Source: Salinicoccus sp. Bachu38
GTDB lineage: Bacteria > Bacillota > Bacilli > Staphylococcales > Salinicoccaceae
Reading direction: 5' to 3'
Assembly: GCF_038561955.2 (NCBI RefSeq)
Contig: NZ_CP138333.2
Coordinates: 124,001 to 188,000 of the forward strand
DNA: 64,000 bases
In this document: piece by piece, positions 1 to 7,761 of the stretch
How the letters are laid out: each line of letters opens with the position of its first letter
Numbering within the stretch: position 1 is the stretch's first letter
Notes under the pieces: model-generated
What the model was told of the DNA's origin: nothing
The model's database searches: none
What the model saw: the letters and a program-made list of their open reading frames with translations, nothing else
Translations under genes and position numbers: made by a program

Positions 1-276
1 GGGCAAATAGCAATGGACGAAAACTATATGGCGCCGAAAACTCCGGATTATCAAGCTCAGATGCGCGACCTGAAGACTTTCATGCTGAAGGCGTTCGAGC
101 GCGCACCGGATGTGGACCATACGAGGGATATTATGGTCAAAGCCTTGCTTAAAGAGCATGTAAGCCCCGTCTATCGAACTACCCGGGGTTCTTTTGCCTT
201 GGGGTTCCTAAGCAGGATGTTTCCTGCAAAGATCTATGATGCAATTGTGAAACAGGCGATTGGAAGGCTGTACTAG
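1..276 (+). CDS. C-terminal part of a short-chain dehydrogenase/reductase (cut by window edge)
   Basis: The frame is open from base 1, so this is the last 91 residues of a longer protein; the ATG at 13 is internal. The C-terminal pattern (a helix of the VDHTRDIMVKALL type, then PVYRTTRG, then a hydrophobic stretch with LSRMFPAKIYDAIV) resembles the tail of classical SDR enzymes of the retinol-dehydrogenase-like group, where a conserved basic/glycine motif precedes a LLxRxLPxRxxD helix. The NAD(P)-binding and YxxxK parts lie outside the window, so the substrate cannot be judged. No terminator is obvious before the next gene. Confidence 0.45.
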   Translation, partial: GQIAMDENYMAPKTPDYQAQMRDLKTFMLKAFERAPDVDHTRDIMVKALLKEHVSPVYRTTRGSFALGFLSRMFPAKIYDAIVKQAIGRLY

Positions 277-367
277 ATCATACACAGGCTTTCAGAGGCT
301 TATAGGATGCAATAAGCTTTTATTGTACTGGAATTCGTGGCATCATTATAAACGTCTTTAAATCTAT

Positions 368-1009
368 TTGAATTGGATTGATAGCATGTTTGAAACGTTT
401 GATATCGGCAACATCTCCATACCTTCGGTCTATATGGCCATCCTGCTGTCTTTTATCGTCACCTACCTGATGTTATGGGAATCTGAGGATAAGAAAAGAC
501 TCTTCAACGAATGGACGAATGCTATCATCATTTTATTTTTGGTCTATAAGCTTACATACATTCCGTTCAACTGGCCGGAATTTATAGATAATCCAATGAG
601 CGCCCTATACTTTGATGGAGGAGCTGTAGGCCTTCTGATTGCTCTGGTAGTGACCTTCGTCTACCTCTTCTACCAGTCGAGGGGTCTGTTCTATGTAGAG
701 GCCTATTGTATTTTCTCGGTCTCCCTGCTCGCCTTCTATGGTGTGCTGGAGCTGAGGGCACTTCTGCAATGGCATTATATTGCTCTTGCTGTCATAACGC
801 TTGCCGCACTGGTTCTGATATACTTTATGTGGAGGCGTTTCAGAGCAATACTGTTCGTTACTGTAACGATATTCATAGTGCAGTTATTAGGGAGATTCTT
901 CATATACAGCGGTCCGGAAGTTTCAGGCATAAGCATCATCCAGTGGTGGATCATCATCAGTCTGATATATGTACTGCTCTCAATGAACAAGGAAACGGAA
1001 GGTGAATAG
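368..1009 (+). CDS. Polytopic membrane protein coupled to a TlpA-type thioredoxin
   Basis: A 213-residue protein made almost entirely of hydrophobic helices (about six or seven), with short charged loops and a charged C-terminus. I do not recognise a catalytic motif. Its stop overlaps the GTG of the following thioredoxin-like gene by 8 bases, so the two are translationally coupled and probably act together at the membrane, for example in delivering reductant to the outer face; that role is inference. The start is uncertain: TTG at 368 or ATG at 386, neither with a good ribosome site. The overall look is reminiscent of prolipoprotein diacylglyceryl transferase-like folds, but the Lgt signature is not visible. 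Confidence 0.6.
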   Translation: MNWIDSMFETFDIGNISIPSVYMAILLSFIVTYLMLWESEDKKRLFNEWTNAIIILFLVYKLTYIPFNWPEFIDNPMSALYFDGGAVGLLIALVVTFVYLFYQSRGLFYVEAYCIFSVSLLAFYGVLELRALLQWHYIALAVITLAALVLIYFMWRRFRAILFVTVTIFIVQLLGRFFIYSGPEVSGISIIQWWIIISLIYVLLSMNKETEGE

Positions 1010-1547
1010 GGCCAGGCATGTCCTCCTCATTACCATATTATCTGCAGCAATCGGATTTACCCTGTATCAGGCGCTGTTAAATAATATGGGGATAAGTGAC
1101 AGCCTGGATTCAAATCCGGAGACTGGTATCGAAATTGGGGCTAAAGCACCTGACTTCACCCTCGAAACGCTTGAGGGCGAAAAAATGACTCTCAGTGAGT
1201 TGGAAAAACCGGTGATGCTGAATTTCTGGGCTTCATGGTGCCCACCCTGCAAAGCTGAAATACCCCACATGGTCAATTTTTATGACTCCCAGGAGGGGGA
1301 TGTGGAAATTATTGCAGTAAATATGCTGCACCAAGAGAACAGCGAAGAAGACATGAAGGGATTCCATGAGGAATATGCATTGAATTTCCCTGTGCCACTT
1401 GATGAAAATGGAAGGGTTACAGACATGTACCAGGTCAAATCAATTCCCACTTCATATTTCATCGATTCGAATGGGTACATCGCGTATAAATATACCGGAC
1501 CTATGACAGAACAGTCCATAAGTTCAACTTTCGGCAATATAGACTAA
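1002..1547 (+). CDS. TlpA/ResA-family membrane-anchored thiol-disulfide oxidoreductase
   Basis: A 181-residue thioredoxin-fold protein. The N-terminus has one membrane anchor (about residues 7-27), followed by an extracellular AhpC/TSA-type domain: GxxAPDFTLETLEG, the active site WCPPC preceded by NFWAS, and the cis-proline loop SIPTSYFID. TlpA/ResA proteins reduce or isomerise disulfides outside the cytoplasm, often in cytochrome c maturation or envelope redox control. The GTG start overlaps the upstream membrane-protein gene, suggesting an obligate partner. The gene is followed by a strong hairpin shared with the convergent tauE gene. Confidence 0.85.
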   Translation: MNRARHVLLITILSAAIGFTLYQALLNNMGISDSLDSNPETGIEIGAKAPDFTLETLEGEKMTLSELEKPVMLNFWASWCPPCKAEIPHMVNFYDSQEGDVEIIAVNMLHQENSEEDMKGFHEEYALNFPVPLDENGRVTDMYQVKSIPTSYFIDSNGYIAYKYTGPMTEQSISSTFGNID

Positions 1548-1578
1548 AAGGCACAGTGCGACTGCACTGTGCCTTTTA
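1546..1578. terminator. Bidirectional terminator between the thioredoxin gene and tauE
   Basis: Perfect inverted repeat AAAGGCACAGTGC / GCACTGTGCCTTT with an A-run on one side and a T-run on the other, placed between convergent genes. Confidence 0.85.
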
Positions 1579-1596
1579 TTTATGTGATCTCTTCCT

Positions 1597-2376
1597 CTAC
1601 ATGAGCACTTCCGTCCATATTTTCACCGCCGTACCCAAAATAAGCAATGCCAATATCCATTGGAGAATCCTGGTGTCCATGTTCTGCCCTGCTTTGGCAC
1701 CCAGAGGTGCGGCGATGAGGCTCGCAACAATCATGATAGCTGCTGGCCCATAGAGCACCTGGTCTGTGGCAACTTTACCGATGGTGGTGCCGATGGATGA
1801 GATGAAGGTGACGGCAAGGCTGGTGGCAATCGTTACCCTGGTGGGTATCTTAAGGAGGACAAGCATGATTGGTACGAGAATGAATGCTCCTGCTGCACCA
1901 ACAATACCTGCTGCTGCACCGGTGATAAAAGCAAGTGCAGCTGCCAAAGGACCATTGAAATCAAGGTCATCACCAGGATGGAAGGGGAGTTCCTTCTTTG
2001 GGAGGAACATCATGATGACAGCAATTGTTGCAAGAACTGCATAGACGATGTCTATTTGTGTTTCAGTAAGGAACTCTGATCCATAGCCCCCGAGAAGGCT
2101 GCCTATGAGGATGGCGCCACCCATATAGGCAATCAGCCTCATGTTCAAGTATCCGCTGCTCTTATATGCCCATACGCCAGCAATGGTTGCGAAGAAAACC
2201 TGTACGGCACTGATGCCTGCTACCTCGTGCGAGGAGAATGCAGCGATTCCGAGCATGGAGGGGAGATAGAGCAACATCGGATATTTGATGATGGAGCCAC
2301 CGATTCCTACCATCCCGGAGATGAAGGAACCGATGAATCCGATCAGAAAGATCATGATGATGAAAGTGGCGTCCAT
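1597..2376 (-). CDS. tauE: TauE/SafE-family sulfite/anion exporter of the cst operon
   Basis: A 259-residue, roughly eight-helix membrane protein with the family hallmarks: a glycine-rich N-terminal GMVGIGGSIIKYP motif and its internal duplicate GAAAGIVGAAGAFILVPIM. TauE/SafE proteins export sulfite, sulfoacetate or related organosulfur anions. Its ATG overlaps the stop of cstB by one base (TAATG), so it is the last gene of the cstA-cstB-tauE transcript. Exporting sulfite or thiosulfate produced by the persulfide dioxygenase is the natural role, by analogy with the staphylococcal cst locus. Confidence 0.85.
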   Translation of the reverse strand: MDATFIIMIFLIGFIGSFISGMVGIGGSIIKYPMLLYLPSMLGIAAFSSHEVAGISAVQVFFATIAGVWAYKSSGYLNMRLIAYMGGAILIGSLLGGYGSEFLTETQIDIVYAVLATIAVIMMFLPKKELPFHPGDDLDFNGPLAAALAFITGAAAGIVGAAGAFILVPIMLVLLKIPTRVTIATSLAVTFISSIGTTIGKVATDQVLYGPAAIMIVASLIAAPLGAKAGQNMDTRILQWILALLILGTAVKIWTEVLM

Positions 2377-3737
2377 TAGCTTATCGCTTCTTTAATGCCG
2401 GCATAGCCTTTTTCAATATTGACGACATTATCGAAGCCGCGTGCTTTAAGTGCACTCATTGCAATGGCTGAACGTACGCCGGATTGGCAGTGGACATAGA
2501 TTGTATCGTCTGTGCTGAATGGCACTTCTTTTTCGTTGAGATGCCCAAAGTGGACGTGGTGTGCATTATCGATATTGCCTTCCTTATACTCGGAAGTGGA
2601 ACGCACATCAAGGATGTGCTTGTCTTCATAGTTCTGGATAAAGTCTTCAGGTGATACGTTTTCATATGAGTCATCGAAGTACTTGTCGGCTTTATCAGCA
2701 GGCACGATCAGTTGCAGGTTGTCAAAACCGATGGATGCAAGTTCTTCCTGAAGCGTTGTGCTGTATTCCGGATTCGCAATCACTGTCATCGGCTGATCAT
2801 AATCTACATACCATCCTGCAAATTGAAGGAATTTGTCATTGTATGGGATGTTGATGGCGCCTTTTTTGAATCCTTTTTTGAATTCTTCCTTGCTTCTGAG
2901 GTCGAACAGCTGGCCTGGAAGCGTATCAGGTGTACCGACTTCGACTTCCTTCACCTTGAATTCAGGCAGGCCTTCCTTGTTGACCTTCTTCATCTGGGCG
3001 AAGTAGCTTGGTGGTTCGGGCTGGTCGCTCGTCAATTCTTTGGTGAATGCGTCTTTATTTTCGTATTCGAATACCCAGTTATTCTTGCGCTCATACCCGA
3101 GTGTGGATAAAGGTACTGCCCCCAGGGATTTGCCGCATGCGCTGCCGGCGCCATGGCCTGGCCATACTTGCATGAAGTCGGGGTAGTCATTCATTTTCTT
3201 GAGGGAATTGAACATCGCGTTGGCACCTTCTTCAGTTGTTCCTTCCATTTTGGCTGCTTCTTCGAGCAGATCCGGACGGCCGATGTCGCCAACGAAAAGG
3301 AAGTCGCCTGTGAATATGCCCATCGGCTCGTCGCTGCCGCCACCACGGTCGGTCAGTACGAAGGAGATGCTTTCAGGCGTGTGGCCTGGGGTGTGGATGA
3401 CCTTCAATTCGATATTGCCGACATTGACGATGTCGCCGTCTTTGAGGTAGACGGTATCTTCCGGCATATTTTCGTATTTCCAGTTCTCGTCGCCTTCGTC
3501 AGATACATATGCTGTCGCATTGAAGCGTTTTGCAGCGTCACGAAGGCCGGAAGCGAAGTCGGCGTGGATGTGTGTTTCAGTCACCTGGGTGATGTTGAAG
3601 CCTTCAGCTTCCGCTACTTCCTCATATTCATCAATGACGCGTTTTGGATCGATGATGATTGCATCTTTCGTTTTCTGACAAGCCACCATATAGGAGGTCT
3701 GTGCAAGTTTTTTATCGAAGAATTGTTTAAAGAACAT
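2376..3737 (-). CDS. cstB: CstB-type persulfide dioxygenase-sulfurtransferase
   Basis: A 453-residue fusion. Residues 1-230 form an ETHE1-like metallo-beta-lactamase domain with THIHADF (H56, H58, D60), TPGHT (H119), GD145 and GH195, which bind non-heme iron. Residues ~255-350 are a degenerate rhodanese domain without active cysteine. Residues ~360-453 are an active rhodanese domain with C417 in the loop VHCQSGVR. C201 in the GSACGKSLGAVPLSTLGYE linker is typical of CstB. The family oxidises persulfide to sulfite and combines it to thiosulfate. Ribosome site AAGGAG precedes the ATG; 60 bases separate it from cstA. Confidence 0.93.
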   Translation of the reverse strand: MFFKQFFDKKLAQTSYMVACQKTKDAIIIDPKRVIDEYEEVAEAEGFNITQVTETHIHADFASGLRDAAKRFNATAYVSDEGDENWKYENMPEDTVYLKDGDIVNVGNIELKVIHTPGHTPESISFVLTDRGGGSDEPMGIFTGDFLFVGDIGRPDLLEEAAKMEGTTEEGANAMFNSLKKMNDYPDFMQVWPGHGAGSACGKSLGAVPLSTLGYERKNNWVFEYENKDAFTKELTSDQPEPPSYFAQMKKVNKEGLPEFKVKEVEVGTPDTLPGQLFDLRSKEEFKKGFKKGAINIPYNDKFLQFAGWYVDYDQPMTVIANPEYSTTLQEELASIGFDNLQLIVPADKADKYFDDSYENVSPEDFIQNYEDKHILDVRSTSEYKEGNIDNAHHVHFGHLNEKEVPFSTDDTIYVHCQSGVRSAIAMSALKARGFDNVVNIEKGYAGIKEAIS

Positions 3738-3797
3738 TTATATACACTCCTTGAAATTTTGATTGATTGTTGTGGATACGCGGGACAGCCTGTTCAA

Positions 3798-4898
3798 TTA
3801 TATGAAGAGGTTCAAGTTGCCGTTTTCTGCATCGCCGAGATAAGTGCCTACGCCGCCGAAATTGACATTGGGAAGAAGCTCGTCTTCATCAATGGCCATG
3901 ATATCCATGCTCATTGTGCAGGCGACCATTTTGACGCCAAGTTTATCTGCCTTTTCGATCATTTCAGTAAGCGCGTCAACTTTCTTCTTCTTCATTACAT
4001 ATTGGATCATTTTGGACCCCAGCCCGAACATGTTCATGTTGGAGATCGGAAGCTTGGAGGCGGATTTTGGCATCATCATGCTGAACGCCTTATCCAGACC
4101 GGATTTCTTCTTTTTCGGTGCATTTGGATCTTTGATGACATTAAGTCCCCAGAATGTGAAGAACATGGTGACATCTTTACCCATGCTTTTTGCACCGGTG
4201 GCAATGATGAATGAAGCCAATGCTTTATCCATGTCTCCGCTGAATACGACCATCGTCGCGCCATCTTTGGTTTCCACCATCTGATGGTCTTCGCCGTCGG
4301 TCTTGGACTGAGGGGCGTTCTTCTGCAGCACCACTACGACCTTGTCTCCCGATTTTTCATTTTTAAGAACGGAATGTCCTGTTTTGCGCGCCCATGCTTC
4401 GACATCCGTACAGAAGCCGAAATCTGTGACCGTGATTTCCATCTGTTGTCCAGGTTCGAGTTCTCCCATCACTTCATTCACTTTGAGAAGGGGACCGGGA
4501 CATTGCAGTCCACTTGCTTCGACTTTCACCCGGCTTGGATTGAGTTCAACGTTTTCATTTGAGCCTGGAGCATTTTCTTCTGCAGCTTCGTTTGCACTAT
4601 CATATTTACCAGTGTAGGCCGAGTAGCCTTCTTCAAGGTTTACTGCATCAAACCCATTACGTTTCAGTATTGCTTCAGCATTTGCGCCACGTTTGCCACG
4701 CTGGCAATATACATGGATTCTTCTGTCTTTGGGGAGTTCGTCAAGGCGTTCCTCAATTTCATTCACGGATACATTGTCTGCCTCGGCAATGTGTCCCATC
4801 TCATATTCGAAAGGTTCTCTTACATCCAGTAGATATTCATTTGCTTCGACCAGTTGGTCGGCATCATTAATGTGGTACTTTGTTTGTATGTCACTCAT
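3798..4898 (-). CDS. cstA: CstA multidomain sulfurtransferase (rhodanese-TusA-DsrE)
   Basis: A 366-residue three-domain protein: rhodanese domain (residues ~8-98) with active C65 in YCQRGKRG; TusA domain (~123-192) with C133 in LQCPGPLLK and a second C163; DsrE/DsrF-like domain (~212-366) with C327 in MVACTMSMDIM. This architecture defines CstA, which carries persulfide sulfur between partners during hydrogen sulfide stress. It is the first gene after a promoter bracketed by two CstR-type operators (4926-4941 and 4969-4984). The AGGAGG ribosome site lies about 13 bases from the ATG, slightly long. Confidence 0.92.
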   Translation of the reverse strand: MSDIQTKYHINDADQLVEANEYLLDVREPFEYEMGHIAEADNVSVNEIEERLDELPKDRRIHVYCQRGKRGANAEAILKRNGFDAVNLEEGYSAYTGKYDSANEAAEENAPGSNENVELNPSRVKVEASGLQCPGPLLKVNEVMGELEPGQQMEITVTDFGFCTDVEAWARKTGHSVLKNEKSGDKVVVVLQKNAPQSKTDGEDHQMVETKDGATMVVFSGDMDKALASFIIATGAKSMGKDVTMFFTFWGLNVIKDPNAPKKKKSGLDKAFSMMMPKSASKLPISNMNMFGLGSKMIQYVMKKKKVDALTEMIEKADKLGVKMVACTMSMDIMAIDEDELLPNVNFGGVGTYLGDAENGNLNLFI

Positions 4899-4925
4899 AG
4901 TGCTAAATCATCCTCCTGTTTTCAA

Positions 4926-4941
4926 ATACCTATAGGGGTAT
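4926..4941. promoter_or_regulatory. CstR operator 2 at the cstA promoter (overlaps -10)
   Basis: Sequence ATACCTATAGGGGTAT on the plus strand, a G/C-tract flanked inverted repeat of CsoR/CstR type. On the minus strand it overlaps the end of the -10 (TATTAT, 4940-4945), so bound repressor would block cstA transcription. Confidence 0.8.
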
Positions 4942-4968
4942 AATAGCAATACCTTTTCAATTTGTCAA
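4940..4968 (-). promoter_or_regulatory. cstA promoter
   Basis: Minus strand: -35 TTGACA (complement of 4963-4968), 17-base spacer, -10 TATTAT (complement of 4940-4945). It is bracketed by two operator copies. Confidence 0.8.
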
Positions 4969-4984
4969 ATACCTGGCGGGGTAT
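4969..4984. promoter_or_regulatory. CstR operator 1 at the cstA promoter (abuts -35)
   Basis: Sequence ATACCTGGCGGGGTAT, same ATACC...GGTAT ends as the other three copies; directly upstream of the cstA -35. Confidence 0.75.
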
Positions 4985-4995
4985 TTTTTGGTTCA

Positions 4996-5028
4996 AATAA
5001 AAACAGATGAAATCATCTGCTTTTATTT
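4996..5028 (-). terminator. cstR terminator
   Basis: Minus-strand stem GCAGATG / CATCTG followed by TTTTTATTT. The cstR stop codon lies in the stem. It separates cstR from the cstA promoter, making cstR its own transcript. Confidence 0.7.
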
Positions 5029-5303
5029 AGCAATTCAACTGCTTCTTTGACAAGTTCATCCGTGTCCTCATCAGGGTTGTTCATCGATTCTCTAACGCAC
5101 TGTACAAGATTCTCGCTGACAATAACGTTCATCGTCCGGTTGAGGGCGCTTTTTGCTGCGCTCAATTGGGTGACGACATCCTTGCAGTCCTTGCCTTCCT
5201 CGATCATTTTCAGTGCACCGTTGATCTGGCCTTGCAGGCGATGGATGCGATTGATTACAGCTTTATCGTAAACCGTCTGTTCTTCCAGTGTAGCCAACAA
5301 CAT
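5013..5303 (-). CDS. cstR: CstR persulfide-sensing repressor (CsoR family)
   Basis: A 96-residue all-helical DUF156/CsoR-family repressor. Two cysteines are present at the sensing positions, C40 (GKDCKDVV) and C69 (LVQCVRE). The histidine that copper-sensing CsoR has four residues before the second cysteine is asparagine here (ENLVQC), which fits the persulfide sensor CstR rather than CsoR. ATG 5303 is chosen over TTG 5357, but the GAAGGTG ribosome site abuts it; TTG at 5297 has better spacing. Four matching operators lie before cstR and cstA, so autoregulation is expected. Confidence 0.9.
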   Translation of the reverse strand: MLLATLEEQTVYDKAVINRIHRLQGQINGALKMIEEGKDCKDVVTQLSAAKSALNRTMNVIVSENLVQCVRESMNNPDEDTDELVKEAVELLNKSR

Positions 5304-5328
5304 CACCTTCTTTTTTTGATATGTCCAT

Positions 5329-5357
5329 ATTATAGAGGTTGAAATTGCATTTGTCAA
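5329..5357 (-). promoter_or_regulatory. cstR promoter
   Basis: Minus strand: -35 TTGACA (complement of 5352-5357), 17-base spacer, -10 TATAAT (complement of 5329-5334). The operator at 5358 begins at the very next base. Confidence 0.8.
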
Positions 5358-5373
5358 ATACCCCTATAGGTAT
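5358..5373. promoter_or_regulatory. CstR operator 1 upstream of cstR
   Basis: ATACCCCTATAGGTAT, the exact reverse complement of the operator at 4926-4941, adjacent to the cstR -35. Confidence 0.8.
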
Positions 5374-5401
5374 ACAAGGGTTGGTCATTTCCCTTTTTTA
5401 T

Positions 5402-5417
5402 ATACCCGCCTGCGTAT
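5402..5417. promoter_or_regulatory. CstR operator 2 upstream of cstR
   Basis: ATACCCGCCTGCGTAT, a weaker copy with conserved ATACCC and GTAT ends, 28 bases beyond the first. Confidence 0.6.
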
Positions 5418-5428
5418 AGAGTACACAT

Positions 5429-5457
5429 CAAAAAAAGAGCAACTGTGAAGTTGCTCT
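5429..5457 (-). terminator. Terminator of the ornithine carbamoyltransferase gene
   Basis: Minus-strand stem AGAGCAACT / AGTTGCTCT followed by TTTTTTTG, directly after the stop codon. Confidence 0.85.
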
Positions 5458-5458
5458 C

Positions 5459-6430
5459 CTAGTAGACATCGCCGCAAGTTACAGCGAGTAAAGCTTTGAT
5501 TGTGTGCATACGGTTTTCAGCCTGTTCGAACACTTTCGAATAGCTGCTTCTGAATACTTCATCGGTCACTTCAAGTCCATCAACGCCGAATTTTTCGTAG
5601 GCGAGCTTGCCCACATCAGTCGTTGTATCATGAATTGCCGGGAGACAATGGAGGAAAATGGTATTTTTCTTCCCTGTCATGTCCATCAGCTGCTGGTTCA
5701 CCTGGTATGGATGAAGAAGTTCGTAGCGTTCATCAAGTGCATCTTCTTCCCCCATGGAGCACCAGACGTCGGTATATATGACGTCACTGCCATAGACGCC
5801 CTTTTCCACATCTGAAGTGATCAGTGATCGGCTTCCGGACTGCTGTTGAAGCTCCTTGGCCAGTTTTTGTACAGAAAGTGCAGGCTGCAGGGACTCGGGT
5901 GCTACAATATTGATGTTCACCCCAAGAATTGCCCCTGTCACGAGAAGAGAATGGGACACATTATTTCTGCCATCCCCTACAAAAGTGACTGTCTTTCCAT
6001 GGTAGGTGCAGAGGTATTCCTTTATCGTCAGGAAATCAGCCAGCATCTGGGTCGGATGCCATTCATTTGTGAGGGCATTCCATACGGGAACCCCAGCATG
6101 CTCGCCGAGCGCTTCGACCGTTTCCTGTTCAAACCCTCGGAAGGCGATGCCATCAAACATCGTTCCCAGCACTTTGGCTGTATCCTCCACCGATTCCTTT
6201 GCCCCAAGCTGCATGTCGTTCTTGCTTAAGTATTCAACGTTTGCGCCGAGTTTGCTCGCAGCCACAGTGAAGGCGGAACGCGTACGTGTCGACTGCTTCT
6301 CGAAGATAAGAGCAATATGTTTGCCGCTCATGAAACGCTGAGGGATACCGTGTTTCTCTTTTTTCTTCAAGTGTTCCGCAAAATCGATCAAGGTTTCGAG
6401 CTGGTCTTTGTTGAAATCATATTCCTTCAA
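5459..6430 (-). CDS. argF: Ornithine carbamoyltransferase (abnormal 5' end)
   Basis: The readable frame from TTG 6430 gives 323 residues of ornithine carbamoyltransferase, which interconverts ornithine plus carbamoyl phosphate and citrulline. The carbamoyl-phosphate motif FEKQSTRTR, the [12 protein letters not shown] motif and the ornithine/active-site loop FLHCLPA are intact. It is close to staphylococcal ArcB/ArgF. Family-typical N-terminal residues (INFYGKNF then LKEYDF) are encoded in frame upstream of 6430, up to a TGA at 6485-6487, but no ATG, GTG or TTG occurs there. See findings: one extra G in the GGGG run near 6476 would supply a TTG with a GGGAG ribosome site. No other arginine gene is adjacent, so catabolic and anabolic roles cannot be separated. 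Confidence 0.88.
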   Translation of the reverse strand: MKEYDFNKDQLETLIDFAEHLKKKEKHGIPQRFMSGKHIALIFEKQSTRTRSAFTVAASKLGANVEYLSKNDMQLGAKESVEDTAKVLGTMFDGIAFRGFEQETVEALGEHAGVPVWNALTNEWHPTQMLADFLTIKEYLCTYHGKTVTFVGDGRNNVSHSLLVTGAILGVNINIVAPESLQPALSVQKLAKELQQQSGSRSLITSDVEKGVYGSDVIYTDVWCSMGEEDALDERYELLHPYQVNQQLMDMTGKKNTIFLHCLPAIHDTTTDVGKLAYEKFGVDGLEVTDEVFRSSYSKVFEQAENRMHTIKALLAVTCGDVY

Positions 6431-6607
6431 AAAGTTCTTGCCATAAAAGTTGATGAGTTTTAATTGCTTTGCCGCCCCAAGTAATCATCTCCCAGAAAAG
6501 TATTTAACGGTAATTATACATGAATATAACTAAAAATCAAATAATTATTTAAAATAATGCATAATAATTTAATTATAAACGATTTAACTCATATATAATG
6601 CATAGTC

Positions 6608-6636
6608 TTGACTTTGGACCTGAAATATCATAAACT
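6608..6636 (+). promoter_or_regulatory. Probable guaC promoter
   Basis: TTGACT, 17-base spacer, TAAACT. The 270-base stretch upstream of guaC is very AT-rich; I see no purine-riboswitch core in it. Confidence 0.55.
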
Positions 6637-6698
6637 ACCGAATGGCGAACTTAATAATATTATTTATAAAAAATATTCGTATTCCGAGGAGAATTTTA

Positions 6699-7682
6699 AT
6701 GGAAAATGTATTTGATTACGAAGATATCCAGTTGATTCCGAATAAATGCATAGTAGATAGCCGATCTGATTGTGATACATCCGTCACACTTGGCAGGCAT
6801 ACATTCAAATTGCCTGTTGTCCCTGCCAACATGCAGACGATTATTGACGAGAGCATTGCACTGAAATTGGCGCAGGAAGGCTATTTCTATATCATGCACC
6901 GTTTCCAGCCGGAAACACGCATGGATTTCATCAGCAAGATGAAGGACAAGGGACTGATTACTTCAATCAGTGTTGGAGTAAAGGAAGAAGAGTTCGGCTT
7001 TGTCGATCAGCTGAAAAAAGAAAACCTTGTGCCTGACTATATTACAATTGATATCGCCCATGGACATTCGAACAGTGTCATCAGAATGATCCAGTATATC
7101 AAGGAACATCTTCCTGAAACTTTCCTGATTGCCGGGAATGTGGGCACACCTGAAGCGGTTCGTGAGCTTGAACATGCAGGCGCGGATGCTACAAAAGTAG
7201 GCATCGGGCCCGGGAAAGTATGCATCACGAAGATAAAAACAGGATTTGGCACAGGAGGCTGGCAGCTTGCCGCTCTGAGATGGTGCGCAAAAGCGGCTTC
7301 AAAACCCATCATTGCCGATGGCGGCATAAGGACGCATGGTGACATTGCCAAGTCCGTCCGTTTTGGCGCGTCCATGGTGATGATCGGTTCGCTGTTTGCA
7401 GGACATGAGGAATCACCGGGGGAAACTGTGGAGAGGGATGGTAGGAAATATAAGGAATACTTCGGTTCCGCTTCAGAATTCCAAAAAGGTGAAAAGAAGA
7501 ATGTGGAAGGCAAGAAGATGTATGTGGATTACAAAGGGCCACTCGGCGATACTCTGAGAGAAATGGAGCAGGATCTGCAATCCTCCATTTCCTATGCCGG
7601 GGGCGATAGTCTGGATGCAATCCGCACCGTCGATTATGTGATGGTCAAAAACTCGATTTTCAATGGGGATAAAGTGTACTGA
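6699..7682 (+). CDS. guaC: GMP reductase
   Basis: A 327-residue IMPDH/GMPR-family TIM barrel lacking CBS domains. GuaC converts GMP to IMP with NADPH and ammonia release, returning guanine nucleotides to the purine pool. Visible motifs are the N-terminal [13 protein letters not shown], the active-site loop [15 protein letters not shown] with the catalytic cysteine, and [14 protein letters not shown]. The type-2 bacterial form matches staphylococcal GuaC in length. ATG 6699 is preferred over the upstream ATG at 6642 because a CGAGGAG ribosome site lies just before it and the family starts here. Confidence 0.95.
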   Translation: MENVFDYEDIQLIPNKCIVDSRSDCDTSVTLGRHTFKLPVVPANMQTIIDESIALKLAQEGYFYIMHRFQPETRMDFISKMKDKGLITSISVGVKEEEFGFVDQLKKENLVPDYITIDIAHGHSNSVIRMIQYIKEHLPETFLIAGNVGTPEAVRELEHAGADATKVGIGPGKVCITKIKTGFGTGGWQLAALRWCAKAASKPIIADGGIRTHGDIAKSVRFGASMVMIGSLFAGHEESPGETVERDGRKYKEYFGSASEFQKGEKKNVEGKKMYVDYKGPLGDTLREMEQDLQSSISYAGGDSLDAIRTVDYVMVKNSIFNGDKVY

Positions 7683-7704
7683 TCAGAAAAAGCCATTCAT
7701 TTTT

Positions 7705-7751
7705 AAACTGCCCCCATTGTTGGACATAGTCCAACAATGGGGGCAGTTTTT
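7705..7751. terminator. Strong bidirectional terminator guaC/tyrA
   Basis: Perfect stem with arms AACTGCCCCCATTGTTGGAC and its complement around ATA, with A- and T-runs on both sides, between convergent genes. Confidence 0.92.
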
Positions 7752-7761
7752 CATATGGACG

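Noticed and set aside
368-1009. Prolipoprotein diacylglyceryl transferase (Lgt)
   Set aside because: Hydrophobic profile is similar but the Lgt signature motif with conserved Arg/His/Asn residues is not present.
3153-4214. 353-codon open frame on the plus strand across cstB and cstA
   Set aside because: Antisense shadow of two well-conserved genes; its translation shows no family pattern and no ribosome site.
5013-5303. CsoR copper repressor
   Set aside because: The copper-binding histidine is replaced by asparagine and the neighbours are sulfurtransferases, so CstR fits better.
6500-6698. Purine riboswitch upstream of guaC
   Set aside because: The region is AT-rich and I could not find the conserved junction sequences or the P2/P3 loop-loop bases.
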